A stretch of 64,000 nt of DNA from NCBI RefSeq assembly GCF_003268595.1, contig NZ_CP029797.1:2935501-2999500 (forward strand), given 5' to 3'. How positions within the stretch are numbered: position 1 is the first letter of the stretch; each line of letters opens with the position of its first letter. The translations under genes were made by a program, and so were the position numbers. Shown here one piece after another: positions 36,001-43,685 of this stretch. The DNA is from Paraliobacillus zengyii (GTDB lineage Bacteria > Bacillota > Bacilli > Bacillales > Amphibacillaceae). The notes beneath the pieces were generated by a model. It was not told the DNA's origin and ran no database searches. It was given only the letters and a program-made list of their open reading frames with translations.

Positions 36001-37667
36001 TTGCCTTCTTTCCCAATCGTAGTCTCAACAGCAATTACAATTTCTTCTCTAATTGCATCAATTGGTGGATTTGTAACTTGAGCAAACAACTGTTTAAAAT
36101 AGTTATATAGTAATTGTGGTCTTTTAGATAAGATAGCTAACGGCGAATCATACCCCATTGAACCAACTGGATCTTTTTTATCCGTTACCATTGGTTTGAT
36201 TATTTTATTTAATTCTTCATTTGTATAACCAAACGCAATTTGTTGTTCTAACAATTCAGTAGTACTTATACGATCCAGACTAACTTCTGATCCAGACAGA
36301 TCCTCTAAATTTAACTTGTATTTGGCTAACCAATCTGCATAAGGATGTTCTTTATAAATGGAGTGTTTCACGTCATCATCTGGTATGATCACCCCTTTTT
36401 CTAAATCAACGAGTAACCTTTTTCCTGGTTGGAGTCTATCTTTATATGCAACATCCTCTGGCAAAATATCTAATGCACCAACTTCTGATCCTAAGACAAT
36501 CATGCCATCCTTTGTAATATAATATCTAGCAGGACGTAATCCATTACGATCAAGACTAGCCCCGATCTTTCTCCCGTCCGTGTAAATAATTGCGGCCGGA
36601 CCATCCCACGGTTCCATAAGTGTACTATGATACTCATAAAAGGCTCTTTCGTTTTCCTTCATTTCAAGATCATTTACCCACGGCTCTGGTATCATCATCA
36701 TTGCGGTGTGTGCTAATGACCTTCCAGATTGATGCAAGAATTCAAAACAGTTATCAAACATCGTAGAATCACTGCCATCCATATCAATAACAGGTAGAAT
36801 TTTTTCAAGTTCTTCTTGATTAAAAGCATTAGATCTGCAAAGTGACTCCCGCGCGCTCATCCAATTAACGTTACCTCTGATTGTATTAAACTCGCCATTA
36901 TGTGCAATAAATCGATTTGGCTGCGCTCTTTCCCAACTTGGAAAGGTATTTGTACTAAACCGAGAATGGACAATAGCAAGTGCAGATTTAAAGTCTCGAT
37001 TATTTAAATCAATGTAAAAGGAATCTAATTGTTCTGGGATTAACATTCCTTTGTAAACAATTGTAGACGTCGATAAACTACAGATAAATGTATTTTCTGT
37101 ATCTTCTTTATTAGCAAGACCTTTTAATTTATTCTCCGCTTGTTTTCGAATAACATATAACTTTCTTTCAAAAGCTTCTCGACTTTTTAATTCAGTTGAA
37201 GGCGCAATAAAAACTTGCCGAATAAATGGTTTTACTTTTTTAGCAGAATCCCCAACATATGCGTCATTAACTGGGACCGTACGCCATCCAAGAAACTGTT
37301 GACCTTCTTCGGCAATAATCTGCTGGAGCTTAAGCTCACTTGTTCTTCTTATATCAGGTTCTTGTGGAAGAAAGACCATACCAACTGCATATTTCCCTTC
37401 GGCTGGTAACTCGATATCTAAATCCTCACATTTATCACGAAAAAAAGCATCTGGAATTTGTGTGAGAATGCCGGCACCGTCACCGGTACTGATATCTGCT
37501 GATTGTCCCCCGCGGTGTTCTAGATTACAAAGTATCGTAACTGCATGTTGAACAATATCATGCGTTTTCCTACCGTCTATGTTGGCAATCATTCCAATAC
37601 CACATGCATCGTGTTCATTTTCTGGGTGATATAATCCTTGAGGAGTAGGATAACCGTACTGTTTCAT
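33072..37667 (-). CDS. gltB: Glutamate synthase [NADPH] large chain
   Basis: A 1531-residue enzyme converting glutamine and 2-oxoglutarate to two glutamates. The N-terminal class II glutaminase domain would be exposed by cleavage before Cys in ENEHDACGIGM. The FMN-binding synthase domain holds SGYDGGTGAAPRTS and the [3Fe-4S] cysteines in CVMMRVCHLNTCPVG. The C-terminal beta-helix (GDHGCEYMTGG) is complete. I place the start at the ATG at 37667 (AAGGGATG upstream); the eight-codon longer frame lacks a site. B. subtilis calls this gltA. The LysR regulator gltC, divergent in B. subtilis, is absent here. Confidence 0.96.
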   Translation of the reverse strand: MKQYGYPTPQGLYHPENEHDACGIGMIANIDGRKTHDIVQHAVTILCNLEHRGGQSADISTGDGAGILTQIPDAFFRDKCEDLDIELPAEGKYAVGMVFLPQEPDIRRTSELKLQQIIAEEGQQFLGWRTVPVNDAYVGDSAKKVKPFIRQVFIAPSTELKSREAFERKLYVIRKQAENKLKGLANKEDTENTFICSLSTSTIVYKGMLIPEQLDSFYIDLNNRDFKSALAIVHSRFSTNTFPSWERAQPNRFIAHNGEFNTIRGNVNWMSARESLCRSNAFNQEELEKILPVIDMDGSDSTMFDNCFEFLHQSGRSLAHTAMMMIPEPWVNDLEMKENERAFYEYHSTLMEPWDGPAAIIYTDGRKIGASLDRNGLRPARYYITKDGMIVLGSEVGALDILPEDVAYKDRLQPGKRLLVDLEKGVIIPDDDVKHSIYKEHPYADWLAKYKLNLEDLSGSEVSLDRISTTELLEQQIAFGYTNEELNKIIKPMVTDKKDPVGSMGYDSPLAILSKRPQLLYNYFKQLFAQVTNPPIDAIREEIVIAVETTIGKEGNLVEPEPESCRHIRLQTPILTNEQLETLRHNELEGFKAHTLPILFDSSNKQDLQDALDQLFAEADQAIEKDYTLLILSDRGINSKRAAIPALLAVSGLHHHLIRKGLRTKVSILIETAEARQVHHFATLLGYGAEGINPYLAFRSLEGLIETGDLRDTSLDEAVKIYIHSATDGVVKVSSKMGISTIQSYRGAQIFEAVGIHPVVIEKYFTRTASRLGGIGLDMIAQEVLMRHKKAFERSRGGEKGLEPGDDFQWRQNAEDHQYNPHTIHLLQSACRTNNYELFKQYSGMIIDTDKNLQSLRGLLAFKKTTPIPIDEVESVEKICKRFKTGAMSFGSISSETHESLAIAMNRIGGRSNSGEGGEDPSRYIPDENGDLRRSAIKQVASGRFGVSSNYLVNADEIQIKVAQGAKPGEGGHLPGKKVYPMIAEVRNSTPGVDLISPPPHHDIYSIEDLAELIFNLKNANPKARISVKLVSAVGVGTIAAGVAKGRADLVLISGYDGGTGAAPRTSLKHTGMPWEIGLAETHQTLLMNRLRDRIVVETDGKMMTGRDVVIATLLGAEEYGFSTAPLVVLGCVMMRVCHLNTCPVGIATQDPVLRKKFAGSPDHVVNFMRFIAQETRELMAELGCRTINEMIGRTDLLEKKVAIDHWKTKNVDLSALLYKPDVPEAVGRYQTVEQVHGLDKTLDQQELIPLCKDALENKRAVTLSLGIRNINRATSTMLGSEITRRYGIEGLPEDTIRLKFRGSAGQSFGAFIPKGLTLNLIGDANDYVGKGLSGGKIIARPSRKSSFSPEENTIIGNVSFYGATSGEAYIYGVAGERFCVRNSGANVVVESIGDHGCEYMTGGKVVVLGRTGKNFAAGMSGGIAYVLDEQGTFQSKCNKELVQLETIEDKTEAEAVFQLIKKYLGYTESKNARRIVDNWEKVLPKFIRVIPKDYLEMRERISNLESSGLSKDEAAMTAFEQGFEAVQSIK

Positions 37668-37737
37668 GACAACATCCCTTCTTAATAACAAATGTAATTT
37701 AATCTTGAGTATTCATAGTTTTTGCATTTTTTGCATA

Positions 37738-37749
37738 ATCATGCATGAT
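37738..37749. promoter_or_regulatory. Perfect palindrome in the gltB-ykvI divergent region
   Basis: ATCATGCATGAT is a 12-base perfect palindrome preceded by two direct repeats of TTTTTGCAT (37720-37737). It lies between divergent genes, 71 bases from the gltB start. It may be an operator; the regulator is unknown. Confidence 0.35.
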
Positions 37750-37855
37750 AATAAATTCATCTTTAATTCGAGCCATCAATTGCCTTCTATTTTGATGTGT
37801 AAAACAACATATTTTGTAAAGCCTATGTACTGATTAGCATTTGGAGGGAATTGAA

Positions 37856-38929
37856 ATGAACAATGAATCATCTACACAGATTAATGTATTTAAAGTGGCG
37901 GCAACTTACATTGGAACCGTTGTCGGGGCTGGTTTTGCTTCCGGGCAAGAAGTCCTCCAGTTTTTTAGTGCATATGGAATAAATGGCCTATTTGGACTTA
38001 CCTTTGCAACGCTCTTGTTTTTCTTTTTCGGCTATACGATTTTAGTAATTGGTAAAGCATTAAATGTTAGCTCTTATGTAGAGGTAGTGCGATTTACTAA
38101 CGGAAAAATTATTGGTACGATCATCGATATTATTATTACAGTCTTTCTATTCGGTGCTTTAGCAGCCATGATAGCTGGAGCCGGTGCAATCTTTGATCAA
38201 CAATTTCAGTTAGCCTCCTTATGGGGGACGATCTTAATGGCAATTATTTCACTACTAACTGTTATAACTGGAATGAAAGGTGTTATTAATGCCATCAGTT
38301 ATGTTGTTCCAGTATTATTAGTTTCTGTTCTTTTTATCGCTATCTATAGTATCTCAATAAATCCAATTACAGCTGCAGATTTACAAGTATCGAAGTCCAT
38401 TGAAGGCGCTGCACCAAATTGGTTCATTTCTGCTCTTAATTACGCTTCTTATAATCTTGTGATTGCCGTTGCAGTATTAGCACCAATGGGGGCGAAAGCT
38501 AAAAATAAAAAAACCCTACTATGGGGGGCTTTATTAGGTGGATTAGGTTTAGGGATAGGGATCATTGCTATTTTTTTCAGTATTTTAACGAATTTAGATA
38601 GTGTTTCAAATGTGGAAGTGCCCATGATTCTTATAGCTTCTAAAATTGCTCCATTTATTCAACTAATTTTTGCTATTGTATTATTTGCTGAAGTATATAC
38701 CACTGCGGTCGGAAATTTATATGGATTTGTTTCAAGAATGAACTTTATCGCTGCACGCTTTCGAATTTGGGTGATTGCAGGCACAACACTAGCAGCTTTT
38801 TTATTCAGTCAAATTGGCTTTTCTGCTATGGTTAAATACTTATATCCTACTGTTGGTTATGGAGGTTTTCTATTTTTTGCGGGGTTAATTTATGTATGGA
38901 TATTTAAAAGAGAACAATTAAAAGAATAA
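37856..38929 (+). CDS. YkvI-like membrane transporter
   Basis: A 357-residue polytopic protein of about ten membrane helices. The start, FKVAATYIGTVVGAGFASGQEVLQFF, is the signature of the YkvI family, distantly related to APC-type amino acid permeases. The substrate is not known. The ATG at 37856 has GGAGGG six bases ahead; a TTG five codons earlier overlaps that site. It is divergent from the glutamate synthase genes, which hints at amino acid or nitrogen metabolism but does not prove it. Confidence 0.75.
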   Translation: MNNESSTQINVFKVAATYIGTVVGAGFASGQEVLQFFSAYGINGLFGLTFATLLFFFFGYTILVIGKALNVSSYVEVVRFTNGKIIGTIIDIIITVFLFGALAAMIAGAGAIFDQQFQLASLWGTILMAIISLLTVITGMKGVINAISYVVPVLLVSVLFIAIYSISINPITAADLQVSKSIEGAAPNWFISALNYASYNLVIAVAVLAPMGAKAKNKKTLLWGALLGGLGLGIGIIAIFFSILTNLDSVSNVEVPMILIASKIAPFIQLIFAIVLFAEVYTTAVGNLYGFVSRMNFIAARFRIWVIAGTTLAAFLFSQIGFSAMVKYLYPTVGYGGFLFFAGLIYVWIFKREQLKE

Positions 38930-39040
38930 ATACTTTAAAAAACTTCTACTTTTTTTGGTTTACTATTTCAAGTTTCTTCATAGAATTGGTTATGGACAAC
39001 TTAGCTTATCCATCTTAAATTTCTGTAGGAGGAACAAAAA

Positions 39041-39730
39041 GTGGACTTTTTCCCATTACTATTCTCAATAACACCTGTTGCGACGATTGCATTATTAAAA
39101 ATTATTGCAATTGACATTGTTCTTTCCGGTGATAATGCTGTTGTGATTGCAATGGCCACCAAGTCTTTACCAAAAAGACATCAAAATAGAGCAATACTTT
39201 TAGGCACGATTGGCGCTGTTCTGCTCCGAATATTTTTTGCAGTTATTATCATTTATTTAATGCAAATTCCTTTTGTAAATGTAATTGGTGGTTTATTACT
39301 TCTTTGGATAGCGTATAATTTACTTGTTGAAAAAGAAGAGGAAGCTACCATTACCTCACATACTGGTTTATTAAAAGCTGTTTCGACAATCATTGTTGCA
39401 GATGCGGTAATGAGTCTGGATAATGTTGTTGCTATTACAGGTGCGGCGCATGGGGATATTCGTATGATTATCATTGGGGTGATGGTTAGCATTCCTATTA
39501 TGATATTCGGATCGAAACTAATCGTAAAAGTATTAGAAAAATATCGTTGGATAGCTTATATTGGTGCTGGTATTCTTGCGTGGACAGCCGGGGAAATGAT
39601 TTTGACGGATCAAAAATTAATAGACTTACTTGATCTCTCTAATGGCTTATTTAACTATTTAATTGTTGGCTTCCTAACGCTAACTATTTTACTGCTTGGT
39701 TATATTAAAAGCGCAGCAGACAGCTATTAG
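39041..39730 (+). CDS. TerC-family membrane protein
   Basis: A 229-residue integral membrane protein with about seven helices. The metal-binding signatures IDIVLSGDNAVVIAMA (N-terminal half) and ADAVMSLDNVVAITGAA (second half) are both intact, each with the Asp-Asn pair of the family. Bacillus homologues (YjbE/YkoY type) export manganese to metallate secreted proteins, so that is the likely role. The start is GTG after TAGGAGGA. No manganese riboswitch is visible upstream. It ends at a bidirectional terminator. Confidence 0.88.
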   Translation: MDFFPLLFSITPVATIALLKIIAIDIVLSGDNAVVIAMATKSLPKRHQNRAILLGTIGAVLLRIFFAVIIIYLMQIPFVNVIGGLLLLWIAYNLLVEKEEEATITSHTGLLKAVSTIIVADAVMSLDNVVAITGAAHGDIRMIIIGVMVSIPIMIFGSKLIVKVLEKYRWIAYIGAGILAWTAGEMILTDQKLIDLLDLSNGLFNYLIVGFLTLTILLLGYIKSAADSY

Positions 39731-39769
39731 TTTTAACTCCCCATTTATAAAACGGGGAGTTAAAACTAG
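39731..39769. terminator. Bidirectional terminator between terC and thiT
   Basis: TTTTAACTCCCC and GGGGAGTTAAAA arms around an 11-base loop between two converging genes. Confidence 0.85.
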
Positions 39770-39770
39770 T

Positions 39771-40334
39771 TTATTTTCGCTCAATTAATCTCGGAGTAGT
39801 TCCGATCAAAAGCACCAATAAGATCGCGCATAAAACAAAGGCACCCAACATGGTAATCCCGTTTGTAATCAATGAAAACAACACCACGTTCATATCATCA
39901 GGCGCGTATTCTCCCCAAAAAATAAATCCAGCAACAAAGTGCCAAAAGTAACGTGCAACAGAACCAACAAGTGTCGCGGTAATAACCCAAAATAACACTT
40001 TTTTCTTTTTCCCCATCTTCAGGTTCGATTGAATGACTTTATAAAATAGACCTGCAAAACCAATAAAAGCAAAGGCAATAAAATATTCAATAAATGCCTG
40101 AAGTGGAGTTAGAATATAGGCATCACCCAAGATAACTTGTAAAATACCCCAGATAAAGCCAGAAATTAAACTAACCCTAATCCCCCATCGAAACGCTAAA
40201 ATTAAAATTGGAACCATAGCAAAAGAAATTGAAATCGATGGAGAAAGCCGAATCGACGGAAGTAAATCAAAAACAAACGCCAATGATGCAAAAAAGGACG
40301 CCTCAATCAACATAATTAAACTTAATTTTTTCAT
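39771..40334 (-). CDS. thiT: ThiT, thiamine S-component of an ECF transporter
   Basis: A 187-residue protein with six membrane helices. The thiamine-binding features are visible: RLSPSISISFAMVPILILAFRWG in the first third, the GFIWGILQVILGDAYI stretch with family-typical aromatic and Gly residues, and FWHFVAGFIFWGEYAP. It captures thiamine outside and works with a shared EcfAAT module encoded elsewhere. The start ATG lies eight bases after AAGGGGAG, which is also part of the riboswitch expression platform. Confidence 0.93.
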   Translation of the reverse strand: MKKLSLIMLIEASFFASLAFVFDLLPSIRLSPSISISFAMVPILILAFRWGIRVSLISGFIWGILQVILGDAYILTPLQAFIEYFIAFAFIGFAGLFYKVIQSNLKMGKKKKVLFWVITATLVGSVARYFWHFVAGFIFWGEYAPDDMNVVLFSLITNGITMLGAFVLCAILLVLLIGTTPRLIERK

Positions 40335-40342
40335 AAAAAAAA

Positions 40343-40377
40343 CTCCCCTTTTTTAAACAAAAAACCTCAAGGGAGAA
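40343..40377 (-). promoter_or_regulatory. Expression platform of the TPP riboswitch
   Basis: On the minus strand, CTCCC can pair with GGGAG across a TTTTTT/AAAAAA inner stem, followed by eight T residues and the ATG of thiT. The 3' arm contains the ribosome binding site, so the hairpin could act as a terminator, as a sequestrator, or both. CTCCCTTG can alternatively pair with CAAGGGGAG at the 5' end of the aptamer. Confidence 0.6.
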
Positions 40378-40410
40378 CAGATATGTAAACGCAAATCTAC
40401 ATATCACGAT

Positions 40411-40494
40411 CCACATTCCTGCGCTAGCATTAACTAACAGGTTCGAAGGGTTAGAACAACGTGTTCACTCTCAGCATTTTAGCTCCCCTTGTGG
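40411..40494 (-). promoter_or_regulatory. TPP riboswitch (THI element)
   Basis: On the minus strand: CCACAAGGGGAGC, TGCTGAGAG, AACCCTTCGAACCTG, TTAATGCTAGCGCAGGAA and closing GTGG. All conserved THI-box blocks are present. It represses thiT when thiamine pyrophosphate is abundant. Confidence 0.95.
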
Positions 40495-40691
40495 TTTTGC
40501 TTATTTGATTTTCGGGTTCATCATATCATAAGATAATGAATTTGTCATACAAAATTTAGGATGTTTTTTTAAAAAGGCCATAAATCTATTAACTTTTATA
40601 AATTTCAAGTACAACCAGTTGCGTTCGCTAATAGCAACTGTCAAAATAGAGTACATATGAATAAAATAAAAGGAAATCGCAGGTGACCTAA

Positions 40692-41087
40692 ATGATTGAG
40701 ATAAAGACATCTACATTAAGCGACGGGGAATTCAATCGAGGCGTATTCGCTACACGCGACATAAAAAAAGGAGAAACAGTACATATTGCACCTGTTATTC
40801 CTTATCCAAACAAGGAGCACGAACACATAGAACAAACAGTACTGGATGATTACGTATTTGAATATGGTAAAAATCATACCGCGGTTGTTTTAGGATATGG
40901 CATGTTGTTTAATCATTCCTATACTCCAAATACCGATTACGATATAAACTTTCCAGATCATACCTTTGTATTTTTTGCTCACACAGATATAAAAGCTGGT
41001 GAAGAATTGCTAATTAACTATAATGGTGATGTTAATAACAATGACCCCTTATGGTTCAACATGAATTTTGATGAATTGAATAAATGA
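40692..41087 (+). CDS. Stand-alone SET-domain protein
   Basis: A 131-residue protein consisting of a SET domain only. RGVFATRDIKKGETV starts the fold, GYGMLFNHSYTPNTDY is the knot motif with the SAM-contacting Asn-His, and GEELLINYNGD supplies the catalytic Tyr. The post-SET cysteines are absent, as is usual for small bacterial members. A lysine methyltransferase activity is plausible; the target is unknown. The start ATG follows AGGTGA. It is monocistronic, divergent from the TPP riboswitch transcript. Confidence 0.82.
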   Translation: MIEIKTSTLSDGEFNRGVFATRDIKKGETVHIAPVIPYPNKEHEHIEQTVLDDYVFEYGKNHTAVVLGYGMLFNHSYTPNTDYDINFPDHTFVFFAHTDIKAGEELLINYNGDVNNNDPLWFNMNFDELNK

Positions 41088-41094
41088 TTAAAAA

Positions 41095-41138
41095 ATTGAA
41101 AGCTCAATCCGCATTATACGTGGATTGGGCTTTTTCAA
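41095..41138. terminator. Terminator between the SET gene and the DUF3889 gene
   Basis: GCTCAATCC and GGATTGGGC arms (one G-T pair) with flanking TTGAAA/TTTTTCAA between converging genes. Confidence 0.8.
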
Positions 41139-41140
41139 TC

Positions 41141-41779
41141 TTATATTTCTTTAATATCAAAGGATTCAACACGATTAGTGTTTGAATTATAAATTACCGT
41201 GCCTTGGATTTTAACTCTTTCTTGAGGTGATTGTAAAATATAGTGATAGATTTCCTTTGTTTGATTTGGTGCTGGATTTGTTTTCTTAACAAAATTATAT
41301 TCTGTTATATTATAATTCGGATAAGCTACCTCAGTAACTTCCAATAAATATTTTCCCCATTCTGCTTCCTCTACTTCTGGTGAAGATTCAAATTCAATAT
41401 TTATTACGCCAACCGCTGGATCTGCACCTAATGCTTCAAATGCCTTTCGGTGTAGGTTAATTTTATCAGCTGGGAATCCAGGTACTTTATCAACAATTGT
41501 CACAATAACTTCTCTTAAAGTTTGGGAGAAAAGCTCACGTATCTTTAACGTTTGCCCACATTGATAAGGCGAATTCACACCTACAGCTGCTGTCATATAT
41601 TCATTATGAGACCAAGGCATACCACATTGCGTAACACGTCCTCCTTCTGTCCATGTTGCTTGGCCTCTTGTGAATGGTTGCCGCCCCCAGTAATTTAATT
41701 GTTGTGGATATGGATGTAAATATGGAGACTCTCTATAAAACTGATTTAACGATTGATATTGATTATAATATGGATACAT
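41141..41779 (-). CDS. Double-psi beta-barrel/DUF3889 protein
   Basis: A 212-residue protein in three parts. An N-terminal Tyr/Gln/Pro-rich region (1-40) recalls spore-surface proteins. Residues about 45-130 resemble an RlpA-like double-psi beta-barrel (ATWTEGGRVTQCG, MTAAVGVN, CGQTLKIREL, KINLHRKAFEALG), and residues 140-212 match DUF3889. No signal peptide is seen. The GRVTQCG/HNEYMTAAV pattern keeps an Asp-less version of the barrel active site, so enzymatic activity is doubtful. AGGAGGT lies five bases before the chosen ATG; one codon earlier is another ATG. Confidence 0.65.
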   Translation of the reverse strand: MYPYYNQYQSLNQFYRESPYLHPYPQQLNYWGRQPFTRGQATWTEGGRVTQCGMPWSHNEYMTAAVGVNSPYQCGQTLKIRELFSQTLREVIVTIVDKVPGFPADKINLHRKAFEALGADPAVGVINIEFESSPEVEEAEWGKYLLEVTEVAYPNYNITEYNFVKKTNPAPNQTKEIYHYILQSPQERVKIQGTVIYNSNTNRVESFDIKEI

Positions 41780-41871
41780 CATTTACCTCCTAGTTTTAGA
41801 CTAGGATAGTTTATGTTTTATACAGGCGTATTTGTGATTAATTCAGAGACATTCAGTATATTCTCGTAATC

Positions 41872-41906
41872 AAAAAAAAGCCCCATCCACCTTTCATCTG
41901 GATAGG
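41872..41906 (-). terminator. Intrinsic terminator of the monooxygenase-like gene
   Basis: CCTATCCA pairs with TGGATGGG (one G-T pair, minus strand) followed by a run of T residues, 12 bases after the stop. Confidence 0.75.
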
Positions 41907-41917
41907 ACCTAAAGATA

Positions 41918-43348
41918 TTAATGAGATTGATTACTTGTTTCCAGCCATTCTCCTACAAATTCTTCTTCATCATAGTCAAAGAAATTCTTCATAATGTCTT
42001 CGCGATCATCAAGAAAAAGTTGATTAGAAATTTCTTCTACTAGATTAGGTATACCAAAACGCATCCCTGAAAGTGCGGAAGCTGAGATCCCACAACTTAT
42101 TAATGCGGAATAATTAAAAGCAAATAATCCATGTAAACGTTTCTTCCCTTTTTCATCTCGGCTTATAAAGGCAAAGCCAGGGCTTAGGTATGGATGCGCG
42201 TCTAACACAGGATTTGCGACTTCATCTGGTGCATCATAAAAATCGCCCCAGCGGGCAATATGGTTTTCTACAAGTTTCAACTCTGGTCGTAAAGCTGGAT
42301 CGGTTAAAAGACCGGTACTTATAATAAGAAAATCAAAATAGTATTCACCCTGAGGCGTTTTAACTAATGCACCTTCATCCTTCTGCTCTACACTTAACCA
42401 CGGTGCACCTAAGTGTAGATTAAAACCTGGCCAGGATGTTGCACGACTAAATGTATCATTTGTTGGTGGTTGATTATGCTTAAAGAAATGAGAGATAGCA
42501 GCATATTTATCTGCATCAGACAAGGCTGGGAAACGTTCAATTAATCCAGAAGCCTCCATTTGTCGAATTGGATTTATACGTGGCATCTTTTTTCGACGGA
42601 CAAATACATGTGCTTGATCAACACCTTCTGTTAATGCAAAATTAGCATTATCAAAAGCAGATGCTCCACCACCTAAGACAGCAACCTTCTTGCCTCTTAG
42701 TTTTTTAAAATCAATTGGTTTCGATGTGTGTGCATAAAGATGACTCGGCAAATTATCTGAAATCATTGGCGGAACATACCACTGGCCACCACCTTGAATC
42801 CCAGTAGCTAGAACTACTTTACGTGCAAGTATTGTATCTGAGGGTGCTCCACTACCTTCAATATGTAGTCGATGTAAGCCTTCTTCTACTGGCTCTATAA
42901 GATTTAACTTCACTTTATTTATAACAGGTAAATTCAAAACTGTACGATACCAACGAAGATAATTCATCCAATCACCGCGCGGAATCTTATCAATTGCTTC
43001 CCATTCTTCTGGTCCAAATTGTGCTTCCCACCAAGAACGGAATGTTAAAGATGGAATACCCAAATCAATTGAAGTTAACTGTTTAGGGGTACGCAACGTA
43101 ACCATTCGAGCATACGTTTCCCAAGGTCCTTCCAATCCATCAGGGTTTTCATCAATGACTAAAATATTCGATACTCTCTCACGAAGAATTCCAAAAGCTG
43201 CGGCTAAACCACTTTGGCCACCTCCAACAATTATCGCATCATAGACATGACCTTCTTTATGGTCAAGTGGGCGTACCCAGTCAGAACCACCAAACGCAAG
43301 ATAGGAAAGGTCGGTTTTCACTCGTTTGTTTAATTCTTCTAAACTCAT
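41918..43348 (-). CDS. FAD/NAD(P)-binding monooxygenase-like protein
   Basis: A flavoprotein of about 476 residues. The N-terminal dinucleotide motif IIVGGGQSGLAAA binds FAD, a second Rossmann motif VAVLGGGASAFDNA (near residue 225) binds NAD(P)H, and LATGIQGGGQW and IISTGL fit the FMO/Baeyer-Villiger-type fold. The exact reaction is unknown. The start ATG at 43348 has GAGAGGA nine bases upstream; the ATG three codons before is too close to it. It is monocistronic. The 300 bases upstream are AT-rich without a recognised feature until the repeat at 43592. Confidence 0.8.
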   Translation of the reverse strand: MSLEELNKRVKTDLSYLAFGGSDWVRPLDHKEGHVYDAIIVGGGQSGLAAAFGILRERVSNILVIDENPDGLEGPWETYARMVTLRTPKQLTSIDLGIPSLTFRSWWEAQFGPEEWEAIDKIPRGDWMNYLRWYRTVLNLPVINKVKLNLIEPVEEGLHRLHIEGSGAPSDTILARKVVLATGIQGGGQWYVPPMISDNLPSHLYAHTSKPIDFKKLRGKKVAVLGGGASAFDNANFALTEGVDQAHVFVRRKKMPRINPIRQMEASGLIERFPALSDADKYAAISHFFKHNQPPTNDTFSRATSWPGFNLHLGAPWLSVEQKDEGALVKTPQGEYYFDFLIISTGLLTDPALRPELKLVENHIARWGDFYDAPDEVANPVLDAHPYLSPGFAFISRDEKGKKRLHGLFAFNYSALISCGISASALSGMRFGIPNLVEEISNQLFLDDREDIMKNFFDYDEEEFVGEWLETSNQSH

Positions 43349-43591
43349 GATTTTCATTCCTCTCTTCGGTTTCTATATCTAAAAACTCACTTTTAACGTG
43401 AAGAAGATTAACATTATTTGTGATTATAATACTATTTTAACATTTCTGATAACTTTATCGTATGTATACTATATCTAAATTTCCTTTTGTAAATTGTTTA
43501 AAGTTACTAGCTCCATTTTCTCATTAAATAAACTTGCTAATCGTTGACTGTTTTAGTTTGTATTATAGCTGTTATATTGCATTAAGCTTTT

Positions 43592-43685
43592 AAAAATGAT
43601 TTATTACTAAATAAGCATAGACTCTGTCGTAACGTGCTGTTACATTTCGCTCTAAAAATACACTACGCTTTCCGCGGGCACGGCT
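43592..43685 (+). repeat. Structured dispersed repeat, copy 3, left part
   Basis: It begins ATTTATTACTAAATAAGCATAG and contains CGCTCTAAAAATACACTACGC and TTTCCGCGGGCACGGCT. It is split from its right part (45271-45365) by the IS231-like element, which duplicated GGGCACGGCT. Confidence 0.8.
43676..43685. repeat. Target-site duplication, left copy
   Basis: GGGCACGGCT, identical to 45261-45270, directly abutting the left IS end. The length of 10 and the leading GGG fit IS231 target preference. Confidence 0.9.

Noticed and set aside
38930..39040. Manganese (yybP-ykoY) riboswitch before the TerC gene
   Set aside because: The leader is about 110 bases and AT-rich, with none of the conserved motif blocks.
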